NCBI GenBank assembly: GCA_028713655.1
Contig: JAQTNW010000007.1
Coordinates: 1-64,000, forward strand
Direction of reading: 5' to 3'
Length of the DNA stretch: 64,000 nucleotides
Source: Candidatus Methylacidiphilales bacterium
GTDB lineage: Bacteria > Verrucomicrobiota > Verrucomicrobiia > Methylacidiphilales > JAAUTS01
Shown here: piece by piece, positions 26,581 to 34,790 of the stretch
How the letters are laid out: each line of letters begins with the position of its first letter
Position numbering within the stretch: position 1 is the first letter of the stretch
Made by a program: the position numbers and the translations under genes
Notes under the pieces: generated by a model
The model's input: only the letters and a program-made list of their open reading frames with translations
What the model was told of the DNA's origin: nothing
The model's database searches: none

Positions 26581-27042
26581 ACCACGAAGACACCAAGTCA
26601 CGAAGTTTTGGCCGCTAAAAAGCGCAAAAATTGGGCGGAAAGTTTTCAAACCACAGCCAAATCCGGTGTTGTTCTTGTGAAATCATTCTGCTTTTCATCC
26701 TGTCAATCCCGTTAATCCTGTTAAAAATACGTCCTGCCTTTCCTTCGCTGCTTTGTTTGCCCGCCACGGCGGGCTTTAGCGGACATGAAAACCTTTTTTG
26801 GGGAAAGTGGGATTAATAATTTTGCCGCGATTTCCTCTTGAACCGCGGCCCATGCCGCGGCAATCTTTCGTTTTGTCCACAAAACGCGCTCGTGGCGTTT
26901 GCGTGCCGCTATAGCGGCCTTCCCAACCAGCCGGAGGCCATTTGGCAACAACCTGGGGCAACAGGGGGTTCAATGATTTCGCCACGATTTCGTCTTGAAC
27001 CGCGGCCCCAGCCGCGGCAATCTTTCGTTTTGTCCACAAAAC
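26581..27042. other. Intergenic region with dispersed phrases and a 73-bp direct repeat
   Basis: After carB the sequence has dispersed phrases (CACGAAGACACCAAGTCACG at 26583-26602; CCCGTTAATCCTGTTAAAAA at 26708-26727; GCCCGCCACGGCGGGC at 26759-26774). The first copy of the tRNA-Leu-proximal direct repeat follows at 26825-26897. No gene is convincing in either strand. Confidence 0.6.
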
Positions 27043-27054
27043 GCGCTCGTGGCG
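26825..27054. repeat. 73-bp direct repeat pair that includes the 5' end of tRNA-Leu
   Basis: 26825-26897 and 26982-27054 are nearly identical (a handful of mismatches), each running through GCCGCGGCAATCTTTCGTTT to CAAAACGCGCTCGTGGCG. In the second copy the last 12 bases are the start of the functional tRNA-Leu; the first copy is a truncated tRNA 5' end with no body. Confidence 0.85.
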
Positions 27055-27123
27055 AAATGGCAGACGCGCAAGCTTGAGGTGCTTGTGGGGTAACCCATGG
27101 AGGTTCGAGTCCTCTCGAGCGCA
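27043..27123 (+). tRNA. tRNA-Leu (anticodon GAG)
   Basis: 81 bases. The acceptor stem GCGCTCG (27043-27049) pairs with CGAGCGC (27116-27122), discriminator A at 27123, CCA not encoded. The anticodon arm is CAAGC TTGAGGT GCTTG with anticodon GAG. The long variable arm TGGG-GTAA-CCCA and a T-arm with GGTTCGAGTCC confirm a class II leucine tRNA reading CUC and CUU codons. Both its 5' and 3' ends lie in duplicated DNA. Confidence 0.93.
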
Positions 27124-27446
27124 ATTCCCCGTGCGATAACAAACCATCGCGTCATTGCGAGGAGTTCAGGCGCAGTCTGAACGACGTGGCAATCCAGAAC
27201 ACAGCCGCAAAGCGGCTTATTCTCAAAACGAAGTCATCCCGCAACATTTCAGCTTTGCTGAAATAATCCTCTCGAGCGCAATTCCCCGTGCGATAACAAA
27301 CCATCGCGTCATTGCGAGGAGTTCAGGCGCAGTCTGAACGACGTGGCAATCCAGAACACAGCCGCAAAGCGGCTTATTCTCAAAACGAAGTCATCCTGCA
27401 ACATTTCAGCTTTGCTGAAATAATCCTCTCGAGCGCAAATTCCCCC
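27111..27446. repeat. Tandem 157-bp repeat carrying the tRNA-Leu 3' end
   Basis: The unit 27111-27267 begins inside the tRNA T-arm (CCTCTCGAGCGCAATTCCCC) and is repeated at 27268-27424 with one mismatch seen (27231 c to 27388 t region). A third, truncated start is at 27425-27446. The unit contains GCGTCATTGCGAGGAG, a small palindrome GTTCAG...CTGAAC and the hairpin ATTTCAGC-TTT-GCTGAAAT. From 27447 to 27632 nothing further was recognised. Confidence 0.9.
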
Positions 27447-27632
27447 ACGCGTCCGGCACCATGGAGTGCGCTGGCAGAACTTTCGCTATCCCCCTGAAAA
27501 GGGGGAAGACAGGGGGTTTCGATTTGTTGGAACAGCCAAAAAGCGGTGTCGCACCCTGCGGACTCTTGACCTCCATAATTTTAACGAAGGAGGTTGTCAC
27601 CGCACTCCACATTGTCTTCAGCCTCTGCCTCC

Positions 27633-28484
27633 TCAGCGGTGAACCCCTGTTTTGCGCCTTCCCGATAACCGCCGCATCTCGAGCGGGGTCTGGCCCAGCA
27701 ATTGCCGGAACTGACGATGAAAATAAAAAACATCGCGATAACCGAGAGCAGCGGCGATTTCCTGGATCGACAACTCCGTTTCCCGCAGCAGGGTCGCAGC
27801 CCGGTTGATGCGCTCGCGAAGAACATATTGCCGCGCCGACAATCCGAACGCCTGCAAAAAGCGGCGGTTGAATTGAGGGATAGAAAGAGCACAGCGGCTT
27901 GCCATTGACGGCGCGTCCCACTCCGCGCCGGGCCGGGAACGGATTTCCAAGGCAAGCGCGGCAAGCTTTTCGTCAGCCGGATGGGCCGCATGCCTTCGCT
28001 CACTGAGCAAAAGGCCTTGCGAAACAAGCTGCCCAACGAAGGCCGCCGCGAGCAATCGGCCCGCCGGGCCTTGCTCGTAGGCATGGGTTGCCTGTTCCGC
28101 ACAGCGTCCGGTGAAGTCGATGTCGCTGATGGTATAATGAAACAGGTGTGGAAAGAAACGGCTCGTTTCCAACTGTGGCTCTGTGCGGAGAAAGTGACAG
28201 GCAAACACCACCAACGGATTTTCGGAATCGTGCGTGGCTTCGATACGATCCCCGGGTTGAAAGACAAAACCGATTCCGGCCCGCAAGGCGTACGGAGTAT
28301 CGCCAAAAACCAGCCTTCCCCGCCCCGCGAGAACAATCCAAATATCGAAATCACCAAAAGGCGCGGGCACCCAGCGCCAGGCAGGTTCGCAGTGTTCCAG
28401 GCGCGGCCGGTCAATTTGAATCGGAAGGATGGAGGTGAGTTCGCTTATGATCGATTTATGCAATACTTTGATTGCTCTGTCCAT
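27633..28484 (-). CDS. AraC-family transcriptional regulator
   Basis: 283 residues. An N-terminal cupin-like sensing domain (WRWVPAPFGDFDIWIVLAGR, GFVFQPGDRIEATHD) is followed by the double helix-turn-helix of AraC proteins at about residues 185-275 (MASRCALSIPQFNRRFLQAF, ELSIQEIAAALGYRDVFYFH, RQFRQLLGQTPLEMRR). The F-x-R-x-F-x-x-x-G-x-x-P-x-x-x-R end is diagnostic. It is divergent from the PhyH/URO-D-like pair and is the obvious candidate to regulate it; the ligand is unknown. Confidence 0.92.
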   Translation of the reverse strand: MDRAIKVLHKSIISELTSILPIQIDRPRLEHCEPAWRWVPAPFGDFDIWIVLAGRGRLVFGDTPYALRAGIGFVFQPGDRIEATHDSENPLVVFACHFLRTEPQLETSRFFPHLFHYTISDIDFTGRCAEQATHAYEQGPAGRLLAAAFVGQLVSQGLLLSERRHAAHPADEKLAALALEIRSRPGAEWDAPSMASRCALSIPQFNRRFLQAFGLSARQYVLRERINRAATLLRETELSIQEIAAALGYRDVFYFHRQFRQLLGQTPLEMRRLSGRRKTGVHR

Positions 28485-28520
28485 TGTTTTTTCCAGGGCA
28501 GATACCCATGTTAATTACCC

Positions 28521-29417
28521 ATGAACCTTCAAGATTCCTCCTTGCCGGTATGTCCGAAAAGGCTCTCGAACGATCAAATCATGCAATATCAAACGCAAGG
28601 CTACCTCGCCTTTTGCAATGTCCTGACACCTCAGGAAGTCGGGCAATGTTGCCAGGCGCTTGAGCGCACGGCCCGCGAGCTTGTCGAATCAAATGACTCG
28701 CGTTACACCCCGCCACGCCTCGGCAAACGCGACAACCGTCTCGGAGCCTCCTACCAGCGTCCGAAAAGTCGCTCGATGATCCAAGTCGAGCCGGAGTTCG
28801 ATCCAACTGGACGAAGCTTCGAGGAAATCAACGGTTATATCCGGAAATTTATGTCATTTTGTGATGAGGATGAAGTGTTTCAGAAAATCGTGTCTCCCGG
28901 CAGCCGCCTGCATGACGTGGTTTCGTCTTTGATCGGCCCCGATCCGATTCTTTTTCAGGAGATGGCTTTGGTAAAGCCCGCGCTCATCGGGAGCGAAAAA
29001 CCCTGGCACCAGGACAACGCGTACTTCTCCGTGACACCGCTCGATCAAATCATCGGAGTCTGGATCGCACTGGATGATGCCACGGTGGAAAACGGTTGCA
29101 TGAACGTGATCCCGGGCGGCCACAAAGAGGGTGGATTCAAGCACCATCACGGAATGGATTGCGAGATCGATCCCGCACTGCTCAAGGTCGAGCGGGCGCG
29201 GCCCGTTCCGCTCCCGGCGGGCGGAGCACTGTTTTTCTACGGCATGATTCCTCACGAGACAGCGCGCAATCGTTCGTCTCAACGCCGGCGCGCGTTACAG
29301 TTCCACTACCGCGGTGCGGAAACGCAAATTTTAGACGATGCGGCCTACGACGCCCTTTTCATGGACCGGCTGGGGGTTGCCGCATCCTGCCGGGCGGCTT
29401 CAAAGCATGGTTTCTAG
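28521..29417 (+). CDS. Phytanoyl-CoA dioxygenase (PhyH) family protein
   Basis: 298 residues of the 2-oxoglutarate/Fe(II) PhyH fold. Iron ligands are visible as H163-x-D165 (KPWHQDNAYFSVTPLDQIIG) and the distal H245 (GMIPHETARN). ALDDATVENGCMNVIPGGHK is the usual core motif. Such enzymes hydroxylate diverse small molecules; the substrate here is unknown. The downstream URO-D-like gene begins 16 bases later, so they are probably co-transcribed. Start at the ATG at 28521; an upstream reading is not protein-like. Confidence 0.9.
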   Translation: MNLQDSSLPVCPKRLSNDQIMQYQTQGYLAFCNVLTPQEVGQCCQALERTARELVESNDSRYTPPRLGKRDNRLGASYQRPKSRSMIQVEPEFDPTGRSFEEINGYIRKFMSFCDEDEVFQKIVSPGSRLHDVVSSLIGPDPILFQEMALVKPALIGSEKPWHQDNAYFSVTPLDQIIGVWIALDDATVENGCMNVIPGGHKEGGFKHHHGMDCEIDPALLKVERARPVPLPAGGALFFYGMIPHETARNRSSQRRRALQFHYRGAETQILDDAAYDALFMDRLGVAASCRAASKHGF

Positions 29418-29433
29418 CACAATGCTATAGATT

Positions 29434-30570
29434 ATGACTACAGACGCACAAAAGATCAGTTCGGCCCATGCGCGCCTGGGCATTCGCCGCAAGGGCGAAA
29501 TCGTGCCGCGCGAGGAATATCTTGATTACATGACTTTTCGGACGAACGCCCGTCCGATGTTCACGGAGATTTTCGGCCCTATCATTGGGCTCAAAGAGGA
29601 ATGGGCGACCCAGGGCGCAACTGCGGAGGAATTGGACTTTTCCGCATTCCACTATCGTTGGGCCGAGAGTTTTTGGCTTCCAACCCAGTGTGGATGGCTC
29701 GGAGGCGATCCCGATGAAATTCTCGAAGAAACAGAAGACCTTCTGGTGTATCGCGATGCAATGGGGCGCAAGATGGAGATGAGCAAAAAAAACTCCACGC
29801 TCGCCTTGCCTGCGACGCATCCGGTCAAGACCATGCAGGATTGGTTGCGCATCAAACATCACTATGAGTTTTGCGAGGAGCGGTTGTCAGGAAATTGGCG
29901 GCCACCTTCTCCTGGAATGACAACAGTCGCTGCGATCCCGGGAGGATTTGACGAGCCTCGGCAGTTGATGGGGGAGGAAGCGCTGGCAATAGCGTGTTAT
30001 GAGGAGCCGGAACTCATCCATGACATTCTTCAGACCATCGGCCAAACCGCCTTCCGCGTGCTGGAACGCATGACTAAGGAGGTAAAGGTGGATCTGTTGC
30101 ATGTACATGAAGACATGGCGGGCTGCAGCGGGCCGTTGTTTGGGCCCAGGCAGGTCATGGAATTCATCGTTCCATATTACCGGTCCATCTGGGATTTATT
30201 GAGCAGCCGCGGAACGCGCCTGTTCATGCAGGACAGCGACGGCGACATGAGGCCTGTGATTCCCTCTTTTCTGGAGGCGGGCGTCAATTTCATGTATCCC
30301 TGCGAACCCATGGCGGGGATGGATATCGTTCAATTACGAGCACAATACGGCAATCGACTGGCCTTCATGGGCGGGATTGACAAGCACATTCTCCGCCAGA
30401 GCAAGGAGAAGATCACAGCCGAATTGGAATACAAGATCCCGCCGATGGTGCGTAGCGGCGGCTGTATCCTGGGGCTGGACCACCGGGTGCCCAACGGCAC
30501 GCCGCTTTCAAGCTACCGGTTCTATATTCAAAAGGCCTGGGAGATTATGGATCGGGTGGGCCGGGAATAG
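29434..30570 (+). CDS. Uroporphyrinogen decarboxylase (URO-D)-like protein
   Basis: 378 residues with the URO-D/MtaA-type TIM barrel: LLHVHEDMAGCSGPLFGPRQ, SRGTRLFMQDSDGDMRPVIP, FMYPCEPMAGMDIVQLRAQY, RLAFMGGIDKHILRQSKEKI and GGCILGLDHRVPNGTPLSSY. The class includes true URO-D and corrinoid-linked methyltransferases. The neighbourhood (AraC, PhyH) and the sequence style point to the uncharacterised URO-D-like group common in Verrucomicrobia and Planctomycetes rather than to heme synthesis. The substrate is unknown. Confidence 0.88.
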   Translation: MTTDAQKISSAHARLGIRRKGEIVPREEYLDYMTFRTNARPMFTEIFGPIIGLKEEWATQGATAEELDFSAFHYRWAESFWLPTQCGWLGGDPDEILEETEDLLVYRDAMGRKMEMSKKNSTLALPATHPVKTMQDWLRIKHHYEFCEERLSGNWRPPSPGMTTVAAIPGGFDEPRQLMGEEALAIACYEEPELIHDILQTIGQTAFRVLERMTKEVKVDLLHVHEDMAGCSGPLFGPRQVMEFIVPYYRSIWDLLSSRGTRLFMQDSDGDMRPVIPSFLEAGVNFMYPCEPMAGMDIVQLRAQYGNRLAFMGGIDKHILRQSKEKITAELEYKIPPMVRSGGCILGLDHRVPNGTPLSSYRFYIQKAWEIMDRVGRE

Positions 30571-30581
30571 AACAACAAAAC

Positions 30582-31319
30582 CTATCGAGTCTTATCCTTT
30601 AACACTTCCTCCAGGTCTTTGTTTATCAGAACAAGTTCCTTCTCCTTGAATGCGATGTAGTCCTTGAGAATGAAACGAATCTCCTCTTCGAGGGTCATTT
30701 TGACCTTCGATTGCGCATCGGCCAAATTTTCAGACGCGGGCATCTGCGGCTGAGGCGGCAGCATTGTGATGTCCAGAAGCGGACTTACCGGGAGGATCGA
30801 CTGATAATCGCCAACTGTAACATAACCTTTTCCGTCGTCATTCTTCTGCAAAAACAAGAGATGATAGTGATTGTACATGGGCAGATGTGATGTTGATCCC
30901 GGCATCAATTTATCTCCCTCAATCAATCGGTGGTAAGGCTTTTCGTGGTCATCCACCAAAAGGACAGACTTGCTCCGTGGAGCGCCGGAGGGATAGTCCA
31001 ACTCCCTACCGTTCAATTCCAATGAATACAAGGGAACCGGCTGCACTTTTTTTCCGGGCTTCGGTATTTCTGCGAGTGCAAGCTTTTCTTTCGAATCTGG
31101 GGCAGGAGCTTTCAGCCAATACAAAAACCTGCATTCGTATTTGACCCAGCCGTCTATATAGAGCACCGGCGATTTGTGTTCAACGGTGGCGATGACGATA
31201 TAATCCGAATTCTCAATCATTTCACTCAACGTGCCAAACGTCGCTTCCGCGCGGCAAAGCCCGGTGCTGGGAAGACAAAGCATTAACGCGAGAAGAAGAA
31301 GCAAAGAAATGGGCTTCAT
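30582..31319 (-). CDS. Secreted protein of unknown function
   Basis: 245 residues with a signal peptide (PISLLLLLALMLCLPSTGLC). The mature part reads TFGTLSEMIENSDYIVIATV, the start of a domain seen in proteins annotated only as hypothetical, followed by LYWLKAPAPDSKEKL, RSKSVLLVDDHEKPYHRLIE and LLFLQKNDDGKGYVTVGDYQ, and ends in a charged helix. The gene is convergent to the URO-D-like gene with 11 bases between the stops. No family or partner was recognised. Confidence 0.75.
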   Translation of the reverse strand: MKPISLLLLLALMLCLPSTGLCRAEATFGTLSEMIENSDYIVIATVEHKSPVLYIDGWVKYECRFLYWLKAPAPDSKEKLALAEIPKPGKKVQPVPLYSLELNGRELDYPSGAPRSKSVLLVDDHEKPYHRLIEGDKLMPGSTSHLPMYNHYHLLFLQKNDDGKGYVTVGDYQSILPVSPLLDITMLPPQPQMPASENLADAQSKVKMTLEEEIRFILKDYIAFKEKELVLINKDLEEVLKDKTR

Positions 31320-31486
31320 GTGTGGCGCGAGAATTTACTAACAAAATTAGAATCGGCCAGCGGTACCAGGAAAGCAAGCGAAAGTTTAACCGCGGATTCA
31401 CGCAGATGGATACAGATGAACAAGCATCGCCGGGCATGATGCCCGGCTGTACGGGCGGGACGCCCGCGCTCCCCAATCCAAAGACA

Positions 31487-32005
31487 TTAAACCGCGTGAT
31501 CCGATTCCGCAGGCGTGGGCGGCGGCGGGGCAACGCGAAACTCGCGGTGCCGGATCTGGCCGCCGGCTTCGGCAATGTAAAAACCCGCGCCCAAGCTGGC
31601 AACCGCCAGCACAAGCACCAGAAACCCCGCAAATGTCTGAATCTTGGGGGCCGCCAATGTCACAATCAACGCGATCAATGCCAGCGCAGCGGTGGCGTAA
31701 TAAAGCTTGCTCCAGCGATCCGCCAATGCCTCGTGCCGGTGCAGCCACGCCTCCCCGTCCTTGTCAGTCATCGACTGCACGCGATCTGCCGCGCGATCCC
31801 CGGTGTACGTCACCAGGGCAATCGAACCGGTCGTGAGGGCCACGACCAACAATCCAGTCAGAACAACCGAGCGGGCCCGGAAAACAACGCCCACAGCGAG
31901 GACGATCACCGCCACACCCAGCCCGGTCAGCGGCACATGGTTGACGAGGATATGCTGGTATTCGGGCAGCAAGAGCATCGTGATGAGATGATGGATGTGA
32001 TTCAT
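31487..32005 (-). CDS. Four-helix membrane protein of unknown function
   Basis: 172 residues with four hydrophobic helices (GLGVAVIVLAVGVVFRARSV, VLTGLLVVALTTGSIALVTY, ATAALALIALIVTLAAP, GFLVLVLAVASLGAGFYIA). An N-terminal MNHIHHLITMLLLPEYQHIL precedes them, and two His-rich or HEA-type sites (HH at 5-6; WLHRHEALADRW) lie at the membrane surface. The layout resembles small DUF2231-like proteins but the assignment is uncertain. It ends in a Pro-rich tail. Confidence 0.75.
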   Translation of the reverse strand: MNHIHHLITMLLLPEYQHILVNHVPLTGLGVAVIVLAVGVVFRARSVVLTGLLVVALTTGSIALVTYTGDRAADRVQSMTDKDGEAWLHRHEALADRWSKLYYATAALALIALIVTLAAPKIQTFAGFLVLVLAVASLGAGFYIAEAGGQIRHREFRVAPPPPTPAESDHAV

Positions 32006-32099
32006 ATCGGCCTTATTTTATTTATTTGCAGCGGAGGCGCGTGGAGAATATCCCCACGACGACAGCCCGTCCGGTTCCCCCTGAGAATCCGGTCAAATC

Positions 32100-32468
32100 T
32101 TATTGAACAATGGTTGTGTTTTCCAAAAGCTTGACGCCGTTGCGTTCGGCCACATCGCCCTTGAGCGTGACTTCCTTGGCCGCATAGGCCGCCAGTTTGT
32201 CGTTTATGGGTTTGTGCTCGCCAATAACAAGGTAAAGATCGCCTGACGCGGTGAGCAGGCCGACAGGTCCGCCCGATTCGATGCAGGTTTTGGCACAGCC
32301 GGCATGTTTTTCACCTTTGCCGCCATGGTCCAGGTAGCACATGAGATCGACAATCTCGCCTTTGAGGGTGACATCATGCTTTTTTTCCTGGGCCCAGGCC
32401 TGCGGCGAGCCAAGAACGACAGCGAGGAACAACAGGGTTGAAGACAAGAGCAGGGATTTGCGGATCAT
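32100..32468 (-). CDS. Small secreted protein of unknown function
   Basis: 122 residues from the ATG at 32468, which has GGAGG about 8 bases upstream; a longer upstream reading lacks support. Signal peptide (RKSLLLSSTLLFLAVVLGSPQAWA), then DVTLKGEIVDLMCYLDHGGK, HAGCAKTCIESGGPVGLL and YAAKEVTLKGDVAERNGVKL. The C-x(n)-HAGCAKTC pattern with KLxGxIVDLxCYL is found in small exported proteins thought to bind metal or heme, but no activity is established. It lies 94 bases upstream of, and on the same strand as, the four-helix membrane-protein gene. Confidence 0.8.
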   Translation of the reverse strand: MIRKSLLLSSTLLFLAVVLGSPQAWAQEKKHDVTLKGEIVDLMCYLDHGGKGEKHAGCAKTCIESGGPVGLLTASGDLYLVIGEHKPINDKLAAYAAKEVTLKGDVAERNGVKLLENTTIVQ

Positions 32469-32561
32469 GGAATAGTCCTCCGAGGGGTTTGGGGTTATGG
32501 GAATCAAGATAGCAAGGTTTTGTTCAAACGCAAATCCATCTTTGAACCCAAAACAAAACAC

Positions 32562-32880
32562 TTTTTACAGGAAGGACACGAAGGAACGCAAAGGAACCAA
32601 AAAGACTTAAACATGAATCTTAACCACTGATATCGCGGATAATACGGATGAGGAACTTACTCAAACTCCATCTCTTCGAAACCAGCATATTGATTAACCG
32701 CTGATGTACGCGGTTTTTTGGACTGCGGCGGCACGACGCCGCTTTTTCTGCGGGCGACAGGTCGTTAATACACATGCAAAGCGTCCGTCGCGGCGGACGC
32801 ACTCCAAAGTCCGCTGCGCGGACATCTGACAGCCGACTGCTGAAAGCTGACAGCGCCAGGGACTTAACACTGGGATTTCG
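32562..32880. other. Intergenic repeats, no gene
   Basis: Contains AGGAAGGACACGAAGGAACG (32570-32589), the phrase ACTGATATCGCGGATAATAC (32626-32645) and TGCGGCGGCACGACGCCGC (32724-32742), the reverse form of the end of the 215-bp unit at 18.3 and 20.4 kb. GTCCGTCGCGGCGGACGC (32781-32798) is a short palindrome. No protein-like frame. Confidence 0.6.
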
Positions 32881-33648
32881 TTAAATGAAGCTTGGCAGCC
32901 CGGGCGCTCCGGCGGGCAGCAGGCCGAGATTCCTCAATTCCTCCGCAAAGCGGGCCATGCCAAGCTTGTACGAGGAGTCCATCTTATAGCGAATGCAATT
33001 TGTCAGATAATCCAGTTCGACAGGATTCCCTGCAATCCGCCCGCGCGCCTCCAATCCTTCCAGGCTTTTGCGCCGGAACAGTTCGATCTCGTCCGGAGCG
33101 ATTTCCGAATGCGGCGCAATCACCCACGCCGCATAGATAAAGGGCAGGCCCGTGAATTCCTTCCATGCAGCGCCCAAATCCAGGATTTCGCGCCGGGAAT
33201 TGCCGCCCTGAATTTTCAAGGCCCGGTCTCCAATCCACAGCTCCGCATCCGCCGGAACTCCCTCGGGCACGTAGGCCGGAAAAATACCCCAATGCCTCTC
33301 GCACAGAACCTTGACCAGATTGGCGGAAGTTTTGGAGGCGGAATCCAGCGCTATTGTACGCGCCTGCTGCAACGGTTTCTCCAGTACCAGAATAACGCTG
33401 CGAACCGGCCCGTCGGAGGCAATGGCCGGTCCGTCCACAATCCGGCAACCCGGACTCTCAAATGACGCCGCAACCGGCAGCAACGCGATGTCGAACTTGC
33501 CCGCGGCAAAATCCCGCGCCAACGGAACCGGTTCCAGATATTTTATGTTGTCAGGCAACGCATGCACCAGCGGCCTGACATTCAGGTAAGGCACAGAACC
33601 GATGGAATGCCGGGCCAGCCGTTCCAAGGTGCAATCGGAACAACTCAT
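32881..33648 (-). CDS. mqnA: Chorismate dehydratase of the futalosine menaquinone pathway
   Basis: 255 residues. IGSVPYLNVRPLVHALPDN near the N terminus is the MqnA signature, followed by VPLARDFAAGKFDIALLPVA and RIVDGPAIASDGPVRSVILV; the late part has LGAAWKEFTGLPFIYAAWVI. MqnA makes 3-enolpyruvoylbenzoate from chorismate. An N-terminal extension with CSDC is unusual. The gene starts 2 bases after mqnE stops and is the last of four pathway genes on this strand. Confidence 0.93.
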   Translation of the reverse strand: MSCSDCTLERLARHSIGSVPYLNVRPLVHALPDNIKYLEPVPLARDFAAGKFDIALLPVAASFESPGCRIVDGPAIASDGPVRSVILVLEKPLQQARTIALDSASKTSANLVKVLCERHWGIFPAYVPEGVPADAELWIGDRALKIQGGNSRREILDLGAAWKEFTGLPFIYAAWVIAPHSEIAPDEIELFRRKSLEGLEARGRIAGNPVELDYLTNCIRYKMDSSYKLGMARFAEELRNLGLLPAGAPGLPSFI

Positions 33649-33650
33649 TG

Positions 33651-34790
33651 TCAGGATTGTTGAAGCACGGGGCTTCTTCCGCGGTTTTCACCCGGAATCT
33701 TGCGATAGACCGTGTCGCGCTGGCGGGGATTCCGGCCCGCCTCGCGGATCGCCTTTTCCAGCCGCCCCACCGTCATGGCTGCCGGGGTTTTGGCCCCCGC
33801 CATGTGAAATATTTTTTCCTCCACGATTGTGCCGTGCAGGTCATCCACCCCATAGCTCAGGCTCACTGTCGCCAGGGACAAGCCCGTACTGATCCAATAC
33901 GCCGTGAGATGGTCGAAGTTATCCAGATAAATCCGCGCCAGGGCAAGGGTCCGAAGCTCATCCAAACCGGAGATGCGTTTCAAATGACTGAGTTCGTTGT
34001 TCTCAGGCTCGAAGGCATACGGAATGAAAGCCGTGAAACCGCCGGTTTCATCCTGCAATTCGCGCAGGCGGCGCAGATGATCGATGCGTTGCTCAATCGT
34101 CTCCACATGCCCGTACAACATCGTGCAGGTGCTGCGCCGGCCCATGCGATGCCATTCGCGATGCACCTCCAGCCATTCGTCGGCGGTTTCTTTTCCGCGG
34201 CAGATTTTGTCGCGCACCGCCGGATCGAAAATCTCGGCCCCGCCGCCGGTCAACGCGTCGAGGCCGGATTCCTGTAAAAGCTCCAGCGTTTCACGGATCG
34301 ATTTCTTCGCCACCCGCTCGGCCAGATGCCGGATTTCGATGGCGGTAAAGGCTTTGAGCGACAGCTTGGGATCCACCTTTTTCAACTCGGCTAACATTCC
34401 GGTGTAATAATCAAACGGCAGCCCGGGATGCAGGCCGCCGACGATATGAATTTCAGTAACGCCATCCTTCACCGACTGCCGCGCAGCCTCGACCATCTCC
34501 GCAGTGGAATATTCAAAGGCATCGGCGTCCCGTTTCTTCCGGGCAAAGGAGCAGAACTGGCAGTCGAGGATGCAGATGTTGGAATAATTCAGGTAACGAT
34601 TGATGACGTAGGTGGCTTCGTTGCCGTTTTTGGCTTCGCGCACGAAGTTGGCCATCCGTCCGAGATCATGCAGTTCCGCATGGCGGAGCAGGCACAGCGC
34701 TTCCTCATCGGAGATCCGATCCCGCGAAAAAACTTTTTCTTCGATGGCAGCCAGCCGGCCTTTCAACGTCGTATCCATAAATCCAAACAT
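33651..34790 (-). CDS. mqnE: Aminofutalosine synthase, radical SAM
   Basis: 379 residues. The radical SAM cluster motif is C73-x3-C77-x2-C80 in NYSNICILDCQFCSFARKKR, followed by GVTEIHIVGGLHPGLPFDYY and ALTGGGAEIFDPAVRDKIC, the latter typical of MqnE rather than MqnC. It converts 3-enolpyruvoylbenzoate plus SAM to aminofutalosine. The start overlaps the end of the ubiA-type gene by 28 bases; an ATG four codons later (34778) is an alternative. The C terminus ends in a short non-conserved tail. Confidence 0.94.
   Translation of the reverse strand: MFGFMDTTLKGRLAAIEEKVFSRDRISDEEALCLLRHAELHDLGRMANFVREAKNGNEATYVINRYLNYSNICILDCQFCSFARKKRDADAFEYSTAEMVEAARQSVKDGVTEIHIVGGLHPGLPFDYYTGMLAELKKVDPKLSLKAFTAIEIRHLAERVAKKSIRETLELLQESGLDALTGGGAEIFDPAVRDKICRGKETADEWLEVHREWHRMGRRSTCTMLYGHVETIEQRIDHLRRLRELQDETGGFTAFIPYAFEPENNELSHLKRISGLDELRTLALARIYLDNFDHLTAYWISTGLSLATVSLSYGVDDLHGTIVEEKIFHMAGAKTPAAMTVGRLEKAIREAGRNPRQRDTVYRKIPGENRGRSPVLQQS

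Noticed and set aside
27111-27446. Tandem 157-bp repeats read as a CRISPR array
   Set aside because: Units are 157 bases with no short repeat plus unique spacer structure and only two full copies; they are anchored on a tRNA 3' end and no cas genes were seen.
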